A DNA stretch of 64,000 nt from Hymenopus coronatus. Lineage: Eukaryota; Arthropoda; Insecta; Mantodea; Hymenopodidae. Shown piece by piece: positions 35,393-45,690 of the stretch; position 1 is the first letter of the stretch; each line of letters starts with the position of its first letter. Under the pieces are notes generated by a model that did no database searches, was not told where the DNA came from, and saw only the letters and a program-made list of their open reading frames with translations. The position numbers and the translations under genes were made by a program. The stretch covers positions 99,617,001 to 99,681,000 of the forward strand of contig CM060881.1 of the NCBI GenBank assembly GCA_030762935.1, given 5' to 3'.

Positions 35393-35639
35393 AAGAGTAA
35401 CGTTTACGCTCTTTACTCGTCTTCTTGAAACAGAAATCGCATTCTTATTTAATTGTTAATCTGGAAAGGGTTGCTTGTGGTGGTGAAGTGTCTATTATCA
35501 GAAGATCTAATATAATAGTATTTATAAATTCATGCCCCAATCAAGGATGGCATACTTCAGTTTTCCTGTTTTCATGTTAATGACTTCATAAAATGAGTTA
35601 CAATTCTCATCCTTACGTTATGACGTAGGTTGTGAGGTC
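35393..35639. other. Spacer
   Basis: Nothing recognised. Confidence 0.3.
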
Positions 35640-35659
35640 TTCTTCAGTCATAATGAATT

Positions 35660-36398
35660 TTGTATAGGTAATTTAGATTTTTCCAACAAGGGCTGTAACA
35701 ACTAATGTACATAATACATAGCTAGTGCATTCTGTACCGAGATTTCAATGAGAATACACGTTTTAGGCTCTCCTGTACCGAGAAAAAACATTTTTATAAA
35801 AAGCAACGTGATATGTGTGTGTGTCCGTGTGTCTGTGAACACGTAACTCAACAACGAAAAATCGGTTAAGCACCAAACTTGAAATTTAAATTCAGCATCT
35901 TCTAAGGATACAACACGAACATTTTGAAAATCTGCCATCCCAAATTACCCTTTATATAGAAAACTGTTCGAAAATATAAAATTTATATCTTGTATTTTCT
36001 GGTAATAGCCTCTGAAGTCTTCATTCTGGATCACTTTTGCATAACTAGTAAACCGTACAGACAAAAGCGTACTCCACAAAAATTTAGATCTCATTAAAAC
36101 ACACTATATCATATGCATTTTTGTAGAGTTGAATATTTCCGAGATATTCCTCTTATTGATTCCAATAATTTTAAAATAAATTACATAGTAACTAGCTTAT
36201 AAAAGAGATTTGGCTATCGCTTTAGCCTAGTGAACTCCCTTAATCACCTCTTTCTTGGAAGGAATTAAGTAATAAGACCATTTGTGCTAATGTTTACCTC
36301 GATTAGCATGATGTAAATGAAAGAATAATATTTTGTAAGAATAATTTTGTTTGCAGAGCAAAGAAAATCATTTGAATGGAACGGATCAGACTTTTTAA
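35660..36398 (-). repeat. DR850 dispersed repeat, near full length
   Basis: Reverse copy: aatgtacataatacatagc hairpin zone at the left, TG tract at 35813-35838, caccaaacttgaaattta, then the 5' block aaaatcatttgaatggaac at 36365-36383. It is missing part of the middle. Confidence 0.75.
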
Positions 36399-37164
36399 AT
36401 TAATTTTCTGAATTACATCACCTTTTATACCTATTTTTTCTGTTCTTCTATTTGTATTAAATTTATTAAAATTTTACATTAATTTATAAATTTCTGAACA
36501 CTAATTTTAATAAATTAAATAGTGTCAGTTCTAGGTTATACTTTACAGGTAATGGTTATGTATTTTTTAGAAAAACTTTAAAGTCATTTTAAAGGTATTT
36601 TTAACTATCTTTAGGTCATCAAACTCTGGGTCCTGGTAATCTGTCTGAAACACTGTCTGCGCAGCATGTTTTTTAGTTGCTTCGCGCTCAGATGACCAAG
36701 ATGCTGAAGAACTGTTTTCGCGCTTGGCGTGGTGACAAATGCGTAAAGCACATAGACGCCAGTTTTCATGCACCACTGAGCATGGCATCTTCAGGTTCCA
36801 TTCTGATGAAAATATGAATGCACAGGGTCAAGGAGTTAGTGAATAAGCGGGGCATTCTTTATATTTCCACTTCTGCTTCTCAGACAGCTGATATCTCGAT
36901 AATGAACAGCACATTACGTTGTACAGTTATACACAACCATTCACATACATATGATCTTTCAAAATGGTTAGTTCATTGTAGAAATAACTCAAGCATCTCT
37001 GTATTTTCTCTTGTGTTTATTCAGTGCTTGAGTGGCACTGATTTCATTAAATGAACTAACAGTTTATGCTATCCCAGTGACATCTTGCTATTTTGTATCA
37101 AATTAGACCTTCATTGGTATACTACGACTTTTGAATTTATGTTTGAAAGTTTAAAATAAGTGGT
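36399..37164. other. Unassigned region with a GC-richer open segment
   Basis: 36567-36800 is richer in GC and stays open in two minus-strand frames over 60-75 codons (one contains QTDYQDPEFDDLKIVKNTF). No family recognised. It could be an old transposon fragment or an exon, and there is no clear splice evidence. Confidence 0.3.
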
Positions 37165-37172
37165 ATATTTAC
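37165..37172 (+). repeat. 8-bp target-site duplication, left
   Basis: atatttac, identical to 37844-37851 on the other side of the hAT-like element. Confidence 0.85.
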
Positions 37173-37843
37173 TAGAGTCGATCGATCAAATTATAATCGA
37201 TTAACTATTTTAATTTAATCGATTAATCGATTTTAATCGAGTTGGAAAAATATACTTAAGTACGCTATAATTGTTTAATTTTATGCTCCTTGATAGTAAA
37301 ATATATAGCTGTATGCACATTTTATTTATATTACCAAAAATACTGTTATAGATATCTTATAAGAAATCAAAAATATAGCAAACTAATCATACAGACTTCA
37401 TACACAAACTCAGTGTAACTACTGCGAGTTGTAACAGTGCAGTGGTCAAAATAGTAGACTTTAGCATACGTAGAAGTGTTATTGCTTCTTCCTCGACTAA
37501 TGCTCATTATACTTTAGGAAGCATTTTCACATGCTTCAGAGATTTATATTAAATTCTCTTAGAGTAAAACTACGTATATGGATGAAGTATACAAGCATTT
37601 AGTCTCATATGATTGGGTTTTCAGATGAGAACCGCAGCTAGGTTGTACTTTCAAATTTTTGTGGTCAATAAAGAAAAAAATAGTACTTCTTTAGACTTTG
37701 ACGCTATATTTTGCATTACAATAATGTGTATTATAATTACTAGTCGATTAATTTTAATCGTATAGTTAATTGATTAATTATGCTTGATCGATTAATCTTG
37801 CGACAGAAATTCATCGATTAATCGATTAAATTCTACAACCCTA
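37173..37843. mobile_element. Non-autonomous hAT-type element, 671 bp
   Basis: The left end is tagagtcgatcgatcaaa. The right end, read inward on the minus strand, is tagggttgtagaatttaa. The ends agree as TAGRGTYG-type terminal inverted repeats. Subterminal regions on both sides are packed with atcgattaatcgat motifs in both orientations, typical of transposase-binding subterminal repeats. An exact 8-bp duplication (atatttac) flanks it, the hallmark of the hAT superfamily. No transposase is encoded. The interior (about 37250-37740) is AT-rich. Confidence 0.85.
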
Positions 37844-38040
37844 ATATTTACCCTCAATATAAGCTTAAAACTTATATAAACTTAAAAAACCGTAGGTGTT
37901 AAACTCACATAATTTTCTCTACTATCTTGCAATCATGCTTGATCGATCAATCGATTAAATCCCAAAAACATAATGTTTACCCTCAATATAAACTAAAAAA
38001 ATTAGTTGTTAAACTCACATGAATTTCTCTGCCTATTTTG
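37780..38040 (+). repeat. Imperfect tandem duplication spanning the hAT right end
   Basis: The blocks gcttgatcgat..., atcgattaaat, tttaccctcaatataa and gtgttaaactcacat...ttctct appear twice with an offset of about 128 bp (for example tttaccctcaatata at 37848 and 37976). The second copy contains the last part of the hAT element, so the duplication happened after the hAT insertion. Confidence 0.7.
37844..37851 (+). repeat. 8-bp target-site duplication, right
   Basis: atatttac, the partner of 37165-37172. Confidence 0.85.
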
Positions 38041-38370
38041 CATCTAACTTCTATTATTCTTCTATCTGCTTCAGGCTTATCAAGATAAACATTAACAGAA
38101 ATTGTTTTATTATTGATTTGCTTATAAGTAGGAGGAAATAACGGAACACGCTAGGCAAACCCGACATTCAAATATTTTAAAAGGTGTCTTTGTGTGATTA
38201 CAATGCATCGTCAGGAGTAAAACAAAAGAAAAAGTAATGATAAGCTCCTATTGAAGAAAAATTTAAATATATTAAGGTTGAAAAAATTATATGGGATACC
38301 ATCGAAATAGTTTACTCCACAAAATATTCGCTTGAATTGTGTATGTAATGAGATCTATCGTTTTACATTT
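38005..38370 (+). repeat. DR850 dispersed repeat, 5' part only
   Basis: It begins actcacatgaatttctctgc and continues through cttcaggcttatcaagataa, the tcaaatattttaaaagg block and aatagtttactccac. It stops near the atgagatctatcg block. Confidence 0.7.
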
Positions 38371-38541
38371 AAGATGTTATAGACGAATGCTGTAATTGGT
38401 ATTAATCCGTATTTATAATGTGCCAATAGAATGGTACAGTCTATTGCGTTTTACACATCCGATCTAAATATAAATGCCTCAAAAAAAATATTACATTTTT
38501 GTGTAAAAATCGCGTATTTAATGGCACGTACGTAAGGGCTC

Positions 38542-38542
<1 letters not shown>

Positions 38543-38579
<37 letters not shown>

Positions 38580-38592
38580 TATTATCATCATC
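38543..38592 (+). repeat. (TTA)n microsatellite
   Basis: About 15 TTA triplets with minor interruptions toward the right. It encodes the poly-Ile run of an incidental frame on the minus strand. Confidence 0.9.
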
Positions 38593-38599
38593 ACTATTA

Positions 38600-39017
38600 T
38601 CAAGGAATGTATCTCTGCTAAGAGCTCTACCATTGACCAGCGGTATGACAGCTGGTCAAAATGTTGCTAGTCATCTCTGACTTCGAGGTCTTGACCCCTT
38701 GTCACTGCGCGAAATGCTGCACCAGATGGCTTTGATAAGTCTTCCTGTTCGTTCGGAAGATGCGGTGAACTCAAAAGAGTGACCTCATACTCGAGCACAA
38801 GATTATAATTTGCGGTTTCTTTAGCTACGCAGGTGTTCCCAAAATGTGATCCGCGTAGCCCTAAAAGCGGACTTCCAGAGGATATACGGTGTTCTAGAGA
38901 AAAATAAAAGTTGAATGCTATTAAAGAACTAGCAGTAAATTCTATAACTAAAATAAAACTATAAATTACATTCTGAAAGAAATTTACCCTACGCATTCTA
39001 GCACACAGACGTTGAAA
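38600..39017 (-). other. Unassigned GC-richer block with a 109-residue frame
   Basis: The minus-strand frame 38667-38996 begins MRRVNFF and reads GSPLLGLRGSHFGNTCVAKE in the middle. It is unlike the local AT-rich background only in its 3' two thirds. No domain recognised, no splice context found, and the first third is AT-rich and probably not coding. It may be the relic of an unclassified repeat. Confidence 0.25.
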
Positions 39018-39208
39018 AGGCCGGGTGGTTACACAACTCGCTTCTCACCTAGACGACCTGGGTTTGGTCCCAAGCAACCCATGTGACATTTGTGGGAAAA
39101 AAGTGGCGCCATCACATTCCACCGGTGCTCCATATTCATTATATGTATCATCAGTGTCATTGCCTACGGTGCCATAGTAGTAAAAGCGGGCATTATACAC
39201 TATAAAAA
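39018..39208 (+). mobile_element. tRNA-derived SINE, family A, internally shortened
   Basis: Head ggccgggtggttacacaact with a B-box-like gggtttggtcccaag, body cattccaccggtgctccat, tail cctacggtgccatagtagta and gcgggcattatacactata. The gcgggttttctccg part of the family is missing. Its last base abuts the DR850 5' block tctgatgtg, as does the LINE tail at 3492. Confidence 0.75.
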
Positions 39209-39960
39209 TCTGATGTGTTTCCTTCAGGTGACTTTCTCTAAATCGCTGCAGCAAATTATTGCTAAAAAGTATATTCTTCTGTTGTATTTATGACAATCGA
39301 GATAAACATTGTAAGTAGAAGGAAAATAAGGGAATACTCTAGGCTAAAACGAATGTCAAATCTCTTAAAAGCTAGTTGTCCTGTGGTTGAAATCCGTTTC
39401 TATGCAGCGGCAGGAATTCACAACTTTCCATGTGAGAAAATTTGAAGTATTTTAAATCTAAAACAAATAACAAGGAATATCTCAGAAAAACGTATATGAC
39501 ATAAATTGTTTTTTTTTTTAACGTGATCTACATTTTTTGTGTAGCAAACTTCTGTTTATCTTTTACGGTTTACCAGTCAGAAAAATTCAGCAGAATTCGT
39601 TAAGAATAAAGAGGTGTTTAGTGGTTATTCCCAGAAAATTAAAGATATACATCTCGTTTATCATGAGAATATCTGAAACATTGGTATTTTAATCAGAATC
39701 GCTAGAACCATTTTAGAGAAACTCAAAATTTTCGAAAAACATTCCATGTAAAGTATAGTTAATTAAAGGGTTTTCTTCAAAATCTTCGTGTTGCATTCTT
39801 GGAAGATATTGAACTTAAATACCAATTTTGGTATTTAACTTTTCGATGTTGAGCTATGCTGCCCACAGACTCACGGATTTTTTTTTTGGGGGGGTGAAAT
39901 AAATATATTTTCTATTGCTATGTACAGTATACGTACATCCTAAAGAAAGTAATAACAATA
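39209..39960 (+). repeat. DR850 dispersed repeat, slightly shortened
   Basis: Starts tctgatgtgtttccttcagg, includes ttacggtttaccagtc and aataccaattttggtattta, loses part of the CA tract and the tttccggtgaaatc block, and ends in ctatgtacagtatacg...taaagaaagtaa. It is followed within about 30 bp by another copy. Confidence 0.8.
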
Positions 39961-39984
39961 TTGGGTTAAATTATATGGAAAAAA

Positions 39985-40330
39985 TCGGAATCGTACCATT
40001 CATATAACTTTCTATAGCTGTTCCACAAACAAAATTTTCTTACAAAAGATTATTCTTTATCTACGCCCTTTTAATCAAGATAAACATTAGCAGAATTGGT
40101 CCTCTTACTTGCGCCCTTGTAAGAAGAAGGGAAGGGTAGTTTAAAGTAAAATGTTAGTTTTGGGAATTAATGATAAGAATTTCTTTCCTTTGAAGCTTGT
40201 CGCTCTATGAAAAAGCTGAGGTTCGACCCTGTTTGAGAAAAGCTAATTAGTTTAAAATTGAAGACAATAACAATGAATATCTCGAAAACAGTCAACCCAA
40301 TAAGAAAAACAAATATGACATAAATTATTT
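39985..40330 (+). repeat. DR850 5' half, left arm of an inverted pair
   Basis: Start cgtaccattcatataacttt, then caaaagattattctttatct and aatgaatatctcgaaaac. It ends near the catgacataaatt block and is followed directly by a reverse-oriented 5' segment. Confidence 0.7.
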
Positions 40331-40339
40331 TAAAAAAAT

Positions 40340-40497
40340 TGACTGTCTAGTGTATTTTACTTATAAGAAACTAGTAATAAGATCATTTTAGCTAATATTT
40401 ATTTTAATCAGCATAAATTAGATTGGAGAAAAAGCTTTTGTGAGAATAGTTTGTTACGGAATAGATGGAGTAAGTCATTTGAATGGAATACATCACG
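40340..40497 (-). repeat. DR850 5' end, right arm of an inverted pair
   Basis: Reverse 5' end: agtaataagatcattttagc, aatcagcataaattagat, then agtcatttgaatggaata at its outer edge. With 39985-40330 it forms a head-out palindromic arrangement of about 500 bp. Confidence 0.7.
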
Positions 40498-41020
40498 TTT
40501 TTATTACTTTTATCATAATATCAACAGGAACATAACCTCAAAATGTTAGTTAATTTTCCTGGTATTATGTTAATTATGTTTAGGTTTATGGAGTTAAAAC
40601 AAAGACCTGGAAGACAATTTATACACCGTTGCGAGGGGTCTCAGGAAGCAGGAGGTGCTCGTTAACCCAGATTTTTTCCCAGAGTTTTGAAAGAAAGCAC
40701 TCTTTTGTGGAAAAAGTTACGGAAGCGCTACTCCAGCTCACGCTAATTCCGAGAAGTGACACTTTAAATTCCGTGTGGGTGTGTGTACATGACTGGACTG
40801 CAACAAGTTCAAGATTAAGAGTTGAGTGAACCTTGGAATGGTGTGCCAAGTTGACGTTCTGACCACTGGCATCCGTCGCGAAATCTGATTTGTTTCCTTG
40901 CGGTGAACCCGACGTACACCGTGGGAAACATACGCGGGTGTTACGGCCACCTTTCTCGGATCACTGCAAATATTAATAATTTGTCACTTCCTTATTCAGC
41001 ATATACCACTGTAAAAAAAA
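40498..41020. other. Unassigned region
   Basis: 40610-40960 is GC-richer and open in several short frames on both strands. No domain recognised. Confidence 0.35.
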
Positions 41021-41027
41021 AATGTAA

Positions 41028-41872
41028 AATGTTTTCCGTTCTGACTTTCTCTAGCTGTTCTGCCAACAAATTATTCTTACAAAAGAGTATTCTTTTATCT
41101 ACATAATGTGAGTCAACATAAACATTAATAGAAATTGTGCTTTACTTGCAAACTTTTCAAAGCTGGTTGCCATGTGAAACAATTGAAATTTAAAATAAGA
41201 ACTGAAGCTTTCCTGGCGACGTATTAATTCAAAGTCTTCTCGGGCTTCTAGCCAGTTGTCAAGCCAAGTTTTTACCCTGGCTAGAAGATTTTGCATTGAT
41301 TTGAGAAAATATTAAGTATTGCAAAATTGAAATTAATAATAAGGTATAGCTCGGAAATAGTTAACTCTACAAAAAATATATATTGCATAACTTGAGTGTT
41401 TTAATGAAAAGTACAGTAAGGGGTTATCAGTTATGTAAATGTCATCCAGGATGAAGAGGTCGTTAGGATATACATTTTATTTTTCATGTAAATAACTATC
41501 GGTATTTTAATAAAAATCGTTAAACGCTATTTTTAAGAAAATAAAAAATTCGAAAAATCTACCATTTAAAAGTATTTTGGTGTAGATGAATTTTCTTGAA
41601 AATCTTCGTGTGCATAGTCGGGAATATATAGATTAAACTTAAATGATAATTTTGGTATTAAACGAACTTTTCGTCTTTGAGTTATGCTATCCATAGATAC
41701 GCACAAACGTCTACACGCGTGCACACACATACGACAGAAAGACAGACATACAAACGGGCCTTTTCTAGAAAATGTTTTTTTTTTTTAGATTCAGGAGTCT
41801 TCAAAACAAGTATTTCCGGTGAAATTTTGGTATAGAATTTTTGGGTGGAATACACTACTTGGTAAGGGCAAA
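41028..41872 (+). repeat. DR850 dispersed repeat, full length with small insert
   Basis: Starts gttttccgttctgactttct, carries an inserted piece at about 41200-41300, then the standard blocks. The CA/CAGA tract is at 41697-41752, and it ends aatttttgggtggaatacac. The terminal hairpin is lost. Confidence 0.75.
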
Positions 41873-41908
41873 GTTACTGTCGTCGTATCCCCATACTGCA
41901 GTTGTTTT

Positions 41909-42143
41909 TTTTTTTTTGTTTTGTGTCTTAACGTCCTTTAACCTAGTTTGTCACATCGGACGATGTATGAGATTAGTGAAATGATGCTCAAATGGAGCTT
42001 AAAGTTACTTGACATTCGTCTTTTCAGGACAAGGGAGAACCCCGAAAAAAGCTTATCCGGGTAACTCACCCTAAGTGAGATTCGAACTCACGACCTTTTG
42101 AATGTGAGGCAGACACGCTACCACCACACTACCAAGGCGGGTT
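41909..42143 (-). mobile_element. tRNA-derived SINE, family D, best copy
   Basis: The minus strand starts with a tRNA-like head: gccttggtagtgtggtggta, then cgtgtctgcctcacattc and a B-box-like gagttcgaatctcactta. The body includes ctgaaaagacgaatgtcaag, and it ends in a T-rich (A-rich on its own strand) tail at 41905. Flanks gcagttgtttt (41898-41908) and gctgttgtttt (42144-42154) differ at one base and are the likely target duplication. Confidence 0.8.
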
Positions 42144-42355
42144 GCTGTTGTTTTACAAGAGGGTTAAAGAGGAGAAATTGTTGACAGAGAACTTGTATAA
42201 GTTCTGTATTGAAAATGACAGTGACCAATGTAATCCATAGATCTCGTTTGGTGATGCCTGTCATAAGAAGACCGAATTCAGAATATCTGAATCCACTACA
42301 CTACCAGTAATGAGATATGTCCACAACAAATATGGAAGATATATATTAAATAACT
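42144..42355. other. Spacer
   Basis: Nothing recognised. Confidence 0.3.
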
Positions 42356-42359
42356 TTGG

Positions 42360-42735
42360 ATCATACGTCGTGGCCTAGACTCCAGATGCCAGAAAGTGAG
42401 CGAGGTTCTGCTGCGGCAACACCTGCGACTCGCATTCGAAAGTCCCAGGTTCGATTCCCATCGAGCGCGCACTCAGAGCCATTGATTTCATGTAGTTGCC
42501 CCGGATCGACAGGTGAATGCCGAGTGGCTCTTTACTACAACGAGTTCCTCTCCTTTTTTTCCTTCATTTTCATCTGCCTCAGGGTTAAGGACCTGGAGAC
42601 AGTGGTCGGTGGGTTGCGGCTGGTGTGGTTATGCACTTTGTAGAGGTTTCTTCCTTGGCGTTGGTGGAGATATTTAGTTAGGACCTGTCTCCGATTAGGC
42701 CTCACCATGGGGCTGGGAACTTATGATTAGACTCG
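42360..42735 (+). mobile_element. tRNA-derived long SINE, family J
   Basis: Head gtcgtggcctagactccaga and a B-box-like aggttcgattcccatcgag (42449-42467), followed by a long GC-rich body with ctgcctcagggttaaggacc and gcctcaccatggggctggga. Only one copy was recognised here. It may be a SINE with a LINE-derived body. A 95-residue frame across its head is incidental. Confidence 0.55.
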
Positions 42736-42739
42736 GGGG

Positions 42740-43300
42740 TGTCGAATGCGATGGAACTGGAAACGTCTGATTTTAGGATTAGGATTGCTCATGGACGAGG
42801 GTCCTAGTCCCTGCCCACAGATCTTGGGACCTTTACCCGTGACCACAGTTAGGAATGGATGAGAGGAGAGACCCAAAAGGCCACCAGAGAATGACGATGG
42901 GCACAGGCATGGACGGGGTCCCTAACATTCCAGATTGAACTTCATCGAGCCGTTAGGGCACAACCCACAATTTAGGGCACAACCCGAGTCTCCGAGGGTT
43001 CTCCGAAAGCACCTGAAAAATACCGACGGAGCGGTACCGCAACGCGGACAGAGGTAAACCTCTACAATGCTCAAGCTACTACTTACAACCCTCCGGGCAG
43101 TGTCGCCTGGTTCTTCAAACTTAAATAAATGACAGAGGAATGATTAGAACAGGAAATTCGAGGAATGTAATGAACCTCCCTGACAACCCCGGAAAATTCC
43201 GAAAACAAACCCATGAGTCATCAGGGCCGGTCACGGGAATCAAACTAACAATTCCCGGATGTGAGGGCACATATTAACGCGGCGCCACCTCATTCGGTAA
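42740..43300 (-). mobile_element. tRNA-derived long SINE, family H, most complete copy
   Basis: The minus strand begins at about 43300 with ttaccgaatgaggtggcgcc and a B-box-like tagtttgattcccgtgacc. A long body shares blocks with 20490 and 34720: caggaaattcgaggaatg on the plus strand and gagaggagagacccaaaagg. A short internal duplication, gggcacaacccacaatttag then gggcacaacccgagtc, is at about 42956-42990. It ends at the family J element. Confidence 0.6.
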
Positions 43301-43316
43301 GCTTTAGTGTACTCAC

Positions 43317-43458
43317 CTATGCTTGCGCACATCGTCATCCGGATATGGTTGACCTTCTGGTATCTGCCCTAATCCCTCCCTCTTAATGGTCACGGTAAAA
43401 GCTCCAACGGTTATGTGGCTTATATGTGGTATTCTGTCACGCTTGTTGGAGCCCATAT
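43317..43458 (-). other. Candidate protein-coding exon, unidentified
   Basis: On the minus strand an open frame runs up to a consensus splice donor: ...CAT AG | gtgagt (exon end 43317, donor 43311-43316). The encoded peptide is rich in charged and beta-type residues: GSNKRDRIPHISHITVGAFT, then VTIKREGLGQIPEGQ and PYPDDDVRKH. Upstream acceptors are possible after taaag (exon start 43458) or after gtgacag (exon start 43433). Both keep the frame. Composition is richer in GC than the AT-rich intron-like sequence next to it. I do not recognise the protein, and it matches no transposon pattern I know. It is the best host-exon candidate in the window, yet unproven. The exit phase leaves two bases of a split codon. 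Confidence 0.4.
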
Positions 43459-43645
43459 CTTTACCAGGTAGACAATTGCAGCATCGCAGATTTTATTTTT
43501 TTTATGTTATGTTTATATTAAACTATTCAAGAATGATATTTCTACACACTTTAGCTTACTCAACATAAAGTATTTGCCTAGATATAATTTTAAATTAAGC
43601 TAAATGGATACCCCTGAAGCAACATGATAGACACGGAAATGACAT
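43459..43645. other. AT-rich flank
   Basis: AT-rich sequence upstream (minus strand) of the exon candidate, compatible with an intron. Nothing else seen. Confidence 0.3.
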
Positions 43646-43649
43646 TTAG

Positions 43650-44355
43650 GCGTTTATCTTTCTCTTACCTAAGTAACAATGAAAATATTAAAAGGAGAAA
43701 GCACATATTCAAACTACAAATCTCATCCAAGGAAACTTAAAATAAAGCACCGAATGTTTTAAATACAACAAGAATTTTGCAAAAACTGCATATTTCAATC
43801 CCTTTAAAAATGTTTTTCTTGCAGCATACTTTGATCTATCTCTTACTTAACTACGTAAAAATCGATAAAAATGAAAAAACTGTGAAAAACTACTTACAGA
43901 TCATTAAATGTTTGCATTTTTTGTATTTCATGTAAAAATATGAAATGAAATAATTTATCATGCAATTCGAGGTAATTTGAAATTAATAACATTGTTTTAA
44001 TTAATATTTAATTAATATAAATAACGTTTTAATAAAAATCGTTCTGTTCGTTTTTGAGAAAGTCAAAAATAATTCATGCTTTCTTTTCGCATATAATTTT
44101 ATTTTTTTAACTAGAGGAAAGTTCGTAAAAGTCTTCGACTTAGATACCTGAAACCTACTGTATTTTTACTTCAGATGATTTCGTAGTGTTTTACACAGGT
44201 ACACGCAGGCTCGCATGCTCATTCATGACTTCCAATGATGTAGGGGATTATAGAGGACTTCAACAGTGCATTTCTGGTGAAATCTGATTATCGAATATTT
44301 GTGTGGAACACTATATTTCCTTTACACACTAAACTAAGGTCTAAAGAAAATATAG
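43650..44355 (+). repeat. DR850 dispersed repeat, old diverged copy
   Basis: Only scattered blocks survive: tgatctatctcttacttaac, gtaaaaatcgataaaaatga, aaaaatcgttctgttcgttt, aggtacacgcaggctcgcat, tggtgaaatctgattatcga, ctttacacactaaac. Clearly older than the other copies. Confidence 0.55.
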
Positions 44356-44937
44356 ACTTTTAATTTCTCACACCTAAGCAACGCAAAATATTACTTTTAT
44401 TTACCATAAAATTCGAATTTGCGAGTAAAAATTTGAACAAAATATGAGTCCTGATGTTGGGGACTTTACCTAATGTGTTTAACTTTCTGAAACAAATAAA
44501 TCCCTCTAAAGATATTAGGTAAAATCACACGTTCCCTTATCATAGAAAAGAGGAACTTCGTACACAGAACACGATGATTTTATTCAAAATCGACCCCCTT
44601 TTGCGGTAGAAGCAGCGCATCCTCCGGTGGGTCTTTGATGCTGACATGAGGCTTATGGCACACGAACATCCATAATCGATATTGGAAAATATCGTTGCAC
44701 GAAAGGAAGATATTTGATTATCAATAGAATGATCCTTTAAAGTCACAGTTGTTATAAAATTTCAATAAGTATTTGCTTTACTACCTTCTAACTTGTAAGC
44801 AATTAAGAATCACAGCGTGTTTATTCAATAAAACTTTCAAAAAGAATTATACTACAATGATGAAGTATTACAATCTAGCGGATGCTTCAAAATCAATGCA
44901 TTTTTTCAAACATTTGTTTTATAGGAATGTTATCAAT
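44356..44937. other. Unassigned region
   Basis: No element recognised. A 68-residue minus-strand frame (44540-44746) has no known domain. Confidence 0.35.
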
Positions 44938-45690
44938 GTTTTAATAAGAGAGAAAGTAAGCAAGCCATCCAAAAATTCGGCATCGAGAAATACAAGTTTT
45001 TGAGAATCCCAGAATAAAAAACAATTTATAGAACAAATGAGTATGCATGTGTCTGTACCTCTGTGTCTGTGAAATAAATCAAACACAAAAAAGAGACTCT
45101 TCCATAAATAGGACTATATGCTTTTTAAATAAAACCACCCAAACCTAACGGAAAGTTTTTCAATTTTCTCAAAAATGACTAACGATTTTGATAAAAACAC
45201 CACATATTACAATTTGCGTGACAAATAAAATATAGTTCTTGAATTTTCTGGGTCCTAACCATGAAGTCATCGTCCTTCGGGAGGAATTTTATATAATTTA
45301 GTTAACGGGTAATGTTAAGCTAAGGCTGAAAACACAAGAAATCTGGATTTCTTTAAAATACAATTTATTTTGAATAACCTTTTTTGTACATTAGGTCATT
45401 TACAACATATCCAATATTAATGGTTCAAACTGTTCAATACTTAGTTCATTCTTTTACAGTCCTAGCGATGCTCAGTTGTTCCTTGGGCTTGCATGAAAAA
45501 GTGGAATTTTAAGATCAGGATAAATCGCGACAGTTGTAAAATATTTGACTGTTCTTCGTAACTAATGCGAAATGTGTACTACAGCTATTTCTGAAAAGTT
45601 TTATTTCAATTAAAGTGAACTAGGTACATTGATAAGTTGTATATCTACTAATAAACAATAAATATAGAGAAAAGCAGGTGAATGTAAAAA
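44938..45690 (-). repeat. DR850 dispersed repeat, near full length
   Basis: Reverse copy: agagagaaagtaagc and attcggcatcgagaaata at the left, tgtgtctgtacctctgtgtc tract, the aggtcatttacaacat region, and the 5' block agagaaaagcaggtgaatg at 45664-45682. Confidence 0.75.

Noticed and set aside
36567..36800. Possible gene with QTDYQDPEFDD on the minus strand
   Set aside because: Two frames are open in the same GC-richer stretch, no splice sites of quality, and no recognised family. Left as unassigned.
38451..38633. Poly-isoleucine frame on the minus strand
   Set aside because: Translation of the (TTA)n microsatellite.
38667..38996. 109-residue minus-strand frame as a gene
   Set aside because: The first third lies in AT-rich non-coding-like DNA, there is no domain or splice support, and it lies beside a microsatellite and a SINE.
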